This document shows, in pieces, positions 1 to 4,143 of a DNA stretch of 6,603 bases. The notes under the pieces were generated by a model, which worked only from the letters and a program-made list of their open reading frames with translations, searched no databases and was not told the DNA's origin. The translations under genes were made by a program, and so were the position numbers. Source of the DNA: CAZLNV01 sp964561095. Lineage in GTDB: Bacteria; Bacillota_I; Bacilli_A; RF39; UBA660. Location: assembly GCA_964561095.1 (NCBI GenBank), contig CAZLNV010000038.1, positions 1 through 6,603 of the forward strand, read 5' to 3'. The first letter of the stretch is position 1. Each line of letters opens with the position of its first letter.

Positions 1-10
1 TAAAAATAAA

Positions 11-39
11 TTGACATTTAACATTAAATGTGCTATATT
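11..39 (+). promoter_or_regulatory. Sigma-A-type promoter of the secreted-protein operon
   Basis: The -35 box is a perfect TTGACA (11-16). After exactly 17 bases comes TATATT (34-39), preceded by TG plus one base (31-33), an extended -10. Transcription should start near 45-47 and give a leader of about 15 bases before the ATG at 61. This promoter covers the upstream in-frame ATG at 28, which therefore cannot be the translation start. A near-consensus promoter with a palindrome over its spacer suggests a strong gene that is held off by a repressor; the second point is inference. Confidence 0.88.
14..31. promoter_or_regulatory. Candidate operator: perfect 18-bp palindrome inside the promoter
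   Basis: The sequence ACATTTAACATTAAATGT has two perfect 8-base arms (14-21 and 24-31) around a 2-base centre. It begins within the -35 box, fills the spacer and ends on the T of the extended -10 motif. A dimeric repressor bound here would block RNA polymerase. The regulator is not encoded in the window and I cannot assign a family. A chance A+T-rich palindrome remains possible, but 16 matched bases in this position are unlikely to be accidental. Confidence 0.6.
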
Positions 40-48
40 TTAGACAAT

Positions 49-55
49 AGGAGAG
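49..55 (+). promoter_or_regulatory. Ribosome binding site that fixes the start at 61
   Basis: AGGAGAG lies seven bases (counted from AGGAG) before the ATG at 61. It supports that start over the in-frame ATG at 28, which lies within the promoter upstream of the predicted transcript start. Confidence 0.8.
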
Positions 56-60
56 TGAAA

Positions 61-1404
61 ATGAAAAGAGGAAAATTAAAAAAAATCTTTATTTGTTCTA
101 TTTTAACTATTGTAGGAGGTTTTATATTATCAGAAGATGTCTATGCTAGAACAACACTGAATTTTACTTGTATTAATAAAGATAATATCTCTGAAACAAC
201 TAGCTATAGTGATCTTGTAGGTGGTGAAATTAAAGGAGATTTTCTGTTACCAGATTATTGCTTTACTGGTACTGGATGTACGCTTGACTTCAATAAAAGT
301 GATCTATCATCCATAGGTAAAATAGATTTTGGATCAGGACAAGAGTATTTCTTTATTAATCAAGGAACTGGACTTAGTCTTTATGCTGAAGGTGGACCTA
401 GCCCCGCTACACCAGAAATATATGCTGCTAAATACAACTTAGTTGAAATATCACCTGATTTTAATAAAAGAGGTAAAGCAGTACTATGGATGGGTAAAAA
501 TGATGACGAAAGCAGATGGTTAACTTTCTATAGTAAAGATTACTTAGGATTTGGAATTTTTAGTTCTAATAATACAATGCCTTTTCCAGAAATGTTTTTA
601 ACACAAGGAATGGCATTTACAACTGACGATAGCATTGAACTCCAGTTATTTTATGGAATGAAAAAACTGGAACTTGAAATAGAAGAAGGCAAGATAGTAT
701 CTGATATGAAAATTAAATCAGGAGATAGTGATGTTACACTTGAAAAAATAGGTGATGAAGGTCACATTGGTTCGAACTTAACTGTAAATACCAATTATGC
801 TTTTAATTTTACTAATCTTTACAAACCAAAAAATGAGATTGTATTAGAATTAACTTATATAAAAGATTATCACACGTTTGATAGTGCATTAGCAGTAAGT
901 AATCAAACCGAAGTAGAAACTACAACTGTAACCAAAACACTAACATTCACAAGAAGTGCATTTAATAATGATTTTCTAGAGTTTATGGATGATTTTGAAG
1001 TACAGTATTTAGCAAGAGCAGAATTCAATTACTGTGATACTATAAATGCAGGTGATACTACTTGTACAAAAGGTAATTTTAATCCATATCTACAGTTAGT
1101 ATATTACAAGGACGGAAAAGTAATAGGTACACAGCAAGTTAGAGTACATGACTTTGACATACTTGATCCGTTTGACCCAGATAATAGTCAAAATATGGAT
1201 GATCTTACAACTTTAAATGTTGATAGAAATTATATAATACCAATTACAGTTAAAGTTAAAGATAATGCAAATGAAGCAGTTAGAAATGCAGATAAGATAG
1301 CATATTATTTAACTGATGGTAAGATAGAAGCATCATCAGAAACTATGCCAAGATTAAGCTTTGGAATAGGTGCCGGCTTACAAATTGAAAAGAGGGTTGA
1401 TTAA
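61..1404 (+). CDS. Secreted protein of unknown family
   Basis: I do not recognise this 447-aa protein. It begins with a classical signal peptide: basic MKRGKLKK, a hydrophobic core at residues 9-23, and a likely signal peptidase I site after VYA (residue 29). The rest is polar and beta-rich, with many Thr/Asn/Asp-rich strands and no second membrane helix. There is no lipobox, LPXTG-like signal or other C-terminal anchor; it ends in EKRVD. Mature cysteines are C37, C67, C73, C325 and C335. The C-x5-C and C-x9-C pairs could form small disulfide loops, which would fit an extracytoplasmic location. The start at 61 is chosen because the earlier in-frame ATG (28) is inside the promoter. The gene is the first of a two-gene operon; two bases separate its stop region from the next start, so the two products probably act together at the cell surface. 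It could be an adhesin-like or pilus-like surface component, but the sequence does not establish this. Confidence 0.85.
   Translation: MKRGKLKKIFICSILTIVGGFILSEDVYARTTLNFTCINKDNISETTSYSDLVGGEIKGDFLLPDYCFTGTGCTLDFNKSDLSSIGKIDFGSGQEYFFINQGTGLSLYAEGGPSPATPEIYAAKYNLVEISPDFNKRGKAVLWMGKNDDESRWLTFYSKDYLGFGIFSSNNTMPFPEMFLTQGMAFTTDDSIELQLFYGMKKLELEIEEGKIVSDMKIKSGDSDVTLEKIGDEGHIGSNLTVNTNYAFNFTNLYKPKNEIVLELTYIKDYHTFDSALAVSNQTEVETTTVTKTLTFTRSAFNNDFLEFMDDFEVQYLARAEFNYCDTINAGDTTCTKGNFNPYLQLVYYKDGKVIGTQQVRVHDFDILDPFDPDNSQNMDDLTTLNVDRNYIIPITVKVKDNANEAVRNADKIAYYLTDGKIEASSETMPRLSFGIGAGLQIEKRVD
1391..1396 (+). promoter_or_regulatory. Ribosome binding site for the small anchored protein
   Basis: AGAGGG sits inside the last codons of the upstream gene, nine bases before the ATG at 1406. 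It selects that ATG over an in-frame ATG at 1370, which would add 12 residues in front of an otherwise perfect signal peptide. Confidence 0.7.
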
Positions 1405-1405
1405 T

Positions 1406-1855
1406 ATGAAAAAAATAATAATATTTATTACATTTTGCTTATTATTTATTCCTAGTATTTATGCTCTAGATTTAAGTATTACAGATGGTAGTATAAAATA
1501 TGAAAATGGAACAATTAAAATATCTGGCACTTCCGAAGAAAGTGATGTTCAAATTGCTCTATTTGATGGGAATGAAACAATAATATATGAAGTAACACCA
1601 GTAACGAGTGGAAACTTTAACTATGTTTCTTCAAAAATAGATCTAGTGCTTAATAAAGAGTATACTATTAAAGTAGCATCAGTAGATGGACTTACAGTCA
1701 AAACTGGAACTTTATTAGTTCAAAATACTGGTGATATAAATAATCCTAAAACTAATGATAACATTATTGTTCAGGTTATAATCGTTGCATTAAGTGCTTT
1801 TGGAATAAGTGAAAGTATATTTTTACTTAAAAGAAAACATTTATTAGAAAAATAA
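1406..1855 (+). CDS. Small exported Ig-like protein with a sortase-like C-terminal signal
   Basis: This 149-aa protein starts with a signal peptide (basic MKK, hydrophobic residues 4-17, likely cleavage after IYA at residue 20). Residues about 22-106 look like a single Ig-like beta-sandwich: alternating strands with the pattern ISGTSEES ... VTSGNFNY ... KEYTIKVASVDG, typical of bacterial surface repeat domains. After a short linker comes NPKTN (113-117), a hydrophobic helix (about 119-141) and a basic tail starting KRKH. This is the layout of a cell-wall sorting signal. NPKTN resembles the NPQTN class recognised by sortase B rather than LPXTG. No sortase gene lies in the window. It follows the 447-aa secreted protein without a gap and may anchor or display it (inference). 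Alternatively it is a plain single-pass membrane protein with its domain outside. It is very short for a sortase substrate. Confidence 0.85.
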   Translation: MKKIIIFITFCLLFIPSIYALDLSITDGSIKYENGTIKISGTSEESDVQIALFDGNETIIYEVTPVTSGNFNYVSSKIDLVLNKEYTIKVASVDGLTVKTGTLLVQNTGDINNPKTNDNIIVQVIIVALSAFGISESIFLLKRKHLLEK

Positions 1856-1868
1856 TATTAATTGATTG

Positions 1869-1907
1869 AGAATGTAACTATAGAATATGTTACATTCTTT
1901 TATTATT
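1869..1907 (+). terminator. Intrinsic terminator of the secreted-protein operon
   Basis: A perfect 10-bp stem (AGAATGTAAC at 1869-1878 with GTTACATTCT at 1889-1898) encloses a 10-base loop and runs into TTTTATTATT. It lies 13 bases after the stop codon of the anchored protein, so it closes the two-gene unit. The stem is A+T-rich, but this is usual for such genomes. Confidence 0.82.
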
Positions 1908-1961
1908 AATATAGTAAAAGAATATTTACTTATGACTAAAAAAACACACGTTAGATAAGAA

Positions 1962-1989
1962 GTAAAGTGCACAACTGATGTGCAGTTAC
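1962..1989. repeat. Imperfect dyad in the intergenic region
   Basis: TGCACA (1968-1973) and TGTGCA (1979-1984) form perfect 6-base arms around ACTGA. Outside them, GTAA (1962-1965) can pair with TTAC (1986-1989) across a 2-versus-1-base internal loop. An overlapping alternative, AACTG (1973-1977) with CAGTT (1983-1987), competes with it. The site lies after the upstream terminator and about 70 bases before the next promoter, so it is either a DNA binding site or a small RNA hairpin. No immediate T-run follows, so it does not look like a good terminator. Its function is unknown. Confidence 0.4.
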
Positions 1990-2058
1990 AGATTTATTTT
2001 ACACTTTTTATATATATTACTTATTGTAAAGATTAAAGTATTCTATTTTCTTATATTA

Positions 2059-2067
2059 TGGTATAAT
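2059..2067 (+). promoter_or_regulatory. Extended -10 promoter for the 92-aa gene
   Basis: TGGTATAAT is a consensus extended -10 element (TG at 2059-2060, TATAAT at 2062-2067). No good -35 box exists at the 16-18 base distance, which extended -10 promoters can tolerate. The start would fall near 2073-2075, giving a leader of about 15 bases before ATG 2090. The -10 box lies in a short palindrome, GGTAT-A-ATACC (2060-2070), probably too short to count as an operator. Confidence 0.65.
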
Positions 2068-2089
2068 ACCCAATTAAGAGGTGTAAAAA

Positions 2090-2368
2090 ATGCTAGGAAC
2101 AAAACAATATGAATTAATTGGAAAAATATCTTGGTTGTCGGAAGAAGAAAGATTAGAAGTTATTTATGATTTAATCTACACATTAAATAAGAGATTAAAT
2201 GACACTATTAATAGTACTGATGCCGTGATAATAGCGCCAAGCTTAATTAATGATACATTAACATTGGTTAAAGACTTTGAAACTATATTAAGACAATTAT
2301 ATCAATTGGAAAATAAAATAAGTATAAAAGAGGATATAGATAATTCTACTTCTTTGATACTTAGATAA
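2090..2368 (+). CDS. Small helical protein of unknown function
   Basis: I do not recognise this 92-aa protein. It is acidic to neutral, has no signal peptide or membrane segment, no cysteines and one tryptophan (W15). Residues about 17-41 (SEEERLEVIYDLIYTLNKRLND) and 52-80 read as two amphipathic helices joined by a short loop (STDAVIIAPS), suggesting a small helical hairpin or dimer in the cytosol. AGAGGTG sits six bases before the ATG, and an extended -10 promoter lies just upstream, so it is very likely expressed. No convincing terminator follows, so its transcript could read into the rimP operon, which also has its own promoter. Whether it is linked in function to ribosome maturation is unknown. 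Confidence 0.72.
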   Translation: MLGTKQYELIGKISWLSEEERLEVIYDLIYTLNKRLNDTINSTDAVIIAPSLINDTLTLVKDFETILRQLYQLENKISIKEDIDNSTSLILR

Positions 2369-2400
2369 TAATTTTTATTTTATAACATATTAAAATATGC

Positions 2401-2429
2401 TTGTAATCACTGAACTTGTTTGATATAAT
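2401..2429 (+). promoter_or_regulatory. Main promoter of the rimP-nusA-infB operon
   Basis: TTGTAA (2401-2406) and a perfect TATAAT (2424-2429) are separated by exactly 17 bases, and TG plus one base (2421-2423) makes the -10 extended. The start is expected near 2435-2437. This gives a leader of about 60 bases that begins purine-rich (GGAAGAAAGAGAAAG) and then contains the hairpin at 2453-2478. Confidence 0.85.
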
Positions 2430-2452
2430 ATGGAAGAAAGAGAAAGAAATAC

Positions 2453-2486
2453 AAAGAGTGAGGGAAACCTCACTCTTTAATTAAAT
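2453..2486 (+). promoter_or_regulatory. Leader hairpin, candidate NusA-responsive attenuator
   Basis: AAAGAGTGAGG (2453-2463) and CCTCACTCTTT (2468-2478) form a perfect 11-bp stem capped by a GAAA (GNRA) tetraloop. The G/C-richer core (GAGTGAGG) is followed by TTTAATTAAAT, an interrupted U-tract, and the Shine-Dalgarno sequence follows eight bases after the stem. The shape is that of a weak intrinsic terminator in the leader of an operon encoding NusA. In B. subtilis, NusA is reported to autoregulate its operon by attenuation at a NusA-dependent leader terminator; that the same happens here is inference. It could instead be an RNA-stabilising 5' hairpin. The CCTC of the descending arm can alternatively pair with GAGG of the Shine-Dalgarno sequence. 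Confidence 0.65.
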
Positions 2487-2492
2487 AGGAGG
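2487..2492 (+). promoter_or_regulatory. Shine-Dalgarno of rimP with unusually short spacing
   Basis: AGGAGG is a perfect Shine-Dalgarno sequence but only three bases (AAT) separate it from the ATG at 2496; five to nine is usual. No other in-frame start lies nearby. The tight spacing and the hairpin eight bases upstream may lower rimP initiation. Confidence 0.7.
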
Positions 2493-2495
2493 AAT

Positions 2496-2735
2496 ATGGA
2501 AAAAGAAATTAAAGATGCTATTAGTGAAACTTTAGCTCAAGAAAATATTGATCTATTAGATGTTAAATTGGGTATTGAAGATGGAGAAAAGACAATATTC
2601 ATTACTATTAATCATGAAAATGGTGTTGATACAGAACTATGCTTAAAAGCAATGAAGTTAATAAAATCAATAATTGATAGTTTAAAATTTGATTTAAGTG
2701 AATACGTTTTAGATGTAGGAAGTAAAGGAGAGTAA
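2496..2735 (+). CDS. rimP: RimP, N-terminal domain only (short ribosome maturation factor)
   Basis: RimP assists late maturation of the 30S ribosomal subunit in the cytosol. This copy is 79 aa, about half the usual 150 or so. It matches the N-terminal alpha/beta domain: a first helix (1-16), the IDLLDVKL strand (18-25), the EKTIFITINHENGVD strand/turn (31-45), the helix TELCLKAMKLIKSIID (46-61), and YVLDVGSKGE (70-79), which aligns with the family's YxLEVSSPG segment. The protein stops right there, so the C-terminal SH3-like domain is missing. Only two bases lie between its stop and nusA, so no leftover C-terminal fragment or frameshift remnant exists locally. Position directly before nusA is the standard rimP (ylxS) place and strongly supports the identity despite low similarity. 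It may be a minimal but working RimP in this lineage, or a decaying one; the clean domain border and intact frame favour the former. Confidence 0.8.
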   Translation: MEKEIKDAISETLAQENIDLLDVKLGIEDGEKTIFITINHENGVDTELCLKAMKLIKSIIDSLKFDLSEYVLDVGSKGE

Positions 2736-2737
2736 AA

Positions 2738-3820
2738 ATGAACGCAAAAGAATTTAAAAAAGCATTTGATATGCTTGTAATAGAAAAAAAATTAGATCCA
2801 GAGACATTAATAGATGCGATGAGTGCAGCATTAAGCACAGCATATAAAAAGAATTTTAATGAGGCCGCTAATATAAGAACAGTTATTGATACTAAAACTG
2901 GAGAGATAAGAGTATACAAAGTTAGAACTATTGTTGAAAAAATAGAAGAATCTGATGATGAAAATGAGGATGAAATAGATCCTAATTCTTTAATTACACT
3001 TGAAGATGCTAAATTGATTAATAAAAGTTATCAATTGGGTGATGAAATAATCGATGAAGTTACACCAGCAGATTTTGATAGAGTTGCTGTGTCCGTTGCA
3101 AAACAAGTTGTAATTCAGAAATTAAGAGAAGCAGAAAGAAATTTAATCATGAAGGAATTTGAAGATAAAGAGCAGGAATTAATGGTTGGCTTTTTAGCTA
3201 TGGAAGATGCAAGAAATTATTATGTTGACTTGGGAAAATCAAGAGGGATATTACCAAGAACAGAGTTAATTCCAGGCGAAGTATTAAAGATGGGAGAAAG
3301 CATAAAAGTATATATTACTAAAATTGAAAGTACTCCTAAAGGACCTTTAATTCTACTATCTAGACGTCATTATGGTTTTGTTAAAAGATTATTTGAACTA
3401 GAAATACCAGAATTTAGTGATGGAACTCTTATGATGTATGCAGTTGCACGTGAAGCAGGAGTTAGAAGTAAAGTAGCGGTTTATTCAACTAATTCAAAGG
3501 TAGATGCAATTGGATCTTGTATAGGTGAAAAAAGTAGAAGAATAGCCAATATAATTAAAGAATTAAATGGAGAAAAAGTTGATTTAATATTGTATGATAA
3601 TGATATTGAAAAATTTGTTGCTAATGCTTTAAGTCCCGCTAAAAATTTAAATGTTAGTATGACTAGTGATGAAGAAGCATTAGTTATCGCAGACACTGAA
3701 AATTTGTCTTTAGCTATAGGTAAAAAGGGTGTAAATATTAAACTTGCAAGTAAATTAACAAAAGTAAGAATTAATATTAAGACATTAGATGATATTAACA
3801 AAGAAATTAATGAAAGATAA
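2738..3820 (+). CDS. nusA: Transcription elongation/termination factor NusA
   Basis: NusA binds RNA polymerase and nascent RNA, and promotes pausing, intrinsic termination and antitermination. The 360-aa length fits the Gram-positive form without C-terminal acidic repeats. The N-terminal polymerase-binding domain (about 1-135) includes an acidic stretch (residues 67-82, ESDDENEDE) and the family block TPADFDRVAVSVAKQVVIQK. The S1 domain (about 140-208) holds YVDLGKSRGILPRTELIPGE. KH1 (about 209-290) contains VKRLFELEIPE and VAREAGVRSKVAVYS. KH2 (about 291-350) contains FVANALSPAKNL and SLAIGKKGVN with a normal GKKG loop. In KH1 the RNA-binding loop expected as GXXG reads G263-E-K-S266, losing the second glycine. 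An AGGAG site inside the rimP end, seven bases upstream, drives it; the two-base gap suggests coupling with rimP. Its product may feed back on the leader hairpin. Confidence 0.97.
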   Translation: MNAKEFKKAFDMLVIEKKLDPETLIDAMSAALSTAYKKNFNEAANIRTVIDTKTGEIRVYKVRTIVEKIEESDDENEDEIDPNSLITLEDAKLINKSYQLGDEIIDEVTPADFDRVAVSVAKQVVIQKLREAERNLIMKEFEDKEQELMVGFLAMEDARNYYVDLGKSRGILPRTELIPGEVLKMGESIKVYITKIESTPKGPLILLSRRHYGFVKRLFELEIPEFSDGTLMMYAVAREAGVRSKVAVYSTNSKVDAIGSCIGEKSRRIANIIKELNGEKVDLILYDNDIEKFVANALSPAKNLNVSMTSDEEALVIADTENLSLAIGKKGVNIKLASKLTKVRINIKTLDDINKEINER

Positions 3821-3833
3821 AAAATATAATTAT

Positions 3834-3846
3834 ACTTTAATAAAGT
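3834..3846. repeat. Short inverted repeat between nusA and ylxR
   Basis: ACTTTA-A-TAAAGT is a 6-base inverted repeat in the 47-base nusA-ylxR spacer, the longest gap inside this operon. As RNA it could form only a weak 5-bp hairpin. The adjacent TATAATTATA (3825-3834) is also palindromic. It may be chance in A+T-rich DNA; a processing or pausing site is possible but unsupported. Confidence 0.25.
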
Positions 3847-3867
3847 GAAAGAAAGTAAGGTGTATTT

Positions 3868-4119
3868 ATGAAGAAAATAGTGTTTAGAACTTGTGCTTTA
3901 ACCCGTGAAAAATTGGAAAAAAAAGATTTATTTAGAATAGTGAGAGAACCAAATAAAAACATAATTATTGATGATACATATAAAGCTAATGGTAGAGGTT
4001 GCTATTTAAAAAAAGATAAAGAGGTAATTAAAAAAGCACAAAAAAGTAAAGTGCTAGATAGAAATCTAGAAGTAGAAATACCCGAAGAAATATATGAAGA
4101 ATTATTAAATAAATTTTAA
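3868..4119 (+). CDS. ylxR: YlxR/RnpM family RNA-binding protein (DUF448)
   Basis: This 83-aa basic protein matches the YlxR family: the N-terminal FRTCALTREKLEKKDLFRIVR block (6-26), a strand with IIIDD (32-36), and the signature NGRGCYLKKD (41-50) followed by helices with many lysines. The Bacillus-type form has Cys then Thr (C-x-x-T) in the first block rather than a C-x-x-C pair, as here (C9, T12). B. subtilis YlxR has been described as RnpM, a protein that binds RNase P RNA and modulates its activity; the same role is inferred here. AAGG-TG lies five bases before the ATG. It sits between nusA and infB as usual, but the L7Ae-like ylxQ that normally follows is missing. Confidence 0.93.
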   Translation: MKKIVFRTCALTREKLEKKDLFRIVREPNKNIIIDDTYKANGRGCYLKKDKEVIKKAQKSKVLDRNLEVEIPEEIYEELLNKF

Positions 4120-4143
4120 AAAAATGAAAGAAGGTGCTTATAT

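Noticed and set aside
28..60. In-frame ATG at 28 as start of the secreted protein
   Set aside because: It lies between the -35 and -10 boxes of the promoter, has no ribosome binding site and would put polar residues before the signal peptide. ATG 61 has AGGAG seven bases upstream.
67..147. Lipoprotein signal with C11 of the secreted protein as the lipidated cysteine
   Set aside because: C11 lies inside the hydrophobic core (IFICSIL) and lacks a lipobox context; cleavage after VYA at residue 29 fits better.
1370..1405. In-frame ATG at 1370 as start of the small anchored protein
   Set aside because: It overlaps the upstream gene and adds 12 residues before a textbook signal peptide. ATG 1406 has AGAGGG at a good distance.
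2386..2399. CATATTAAAATATG hairpin after the 92-aa gene as a terminator
   Set aside because: The stem is only five A+T-rich pairs with no T-run after it, so termination here is doubtful.
2608..2919. Minus-strand open frame across rimP and nusA, and similar ones over nusA, infB and rbfA
   Set aside because: They lie opposite clear conserved genes, have low-complexity hydrophobic or Ser-rich translations and no promoter or ribosome binding site that I can see.
3825..3830. TATAAT in the nusA-ylxR spacer as an internal promoter
   Set aside because: There is no -35 box at a suitable distance and no extended -10 TG; the match is expected in A+T-rich DNA.
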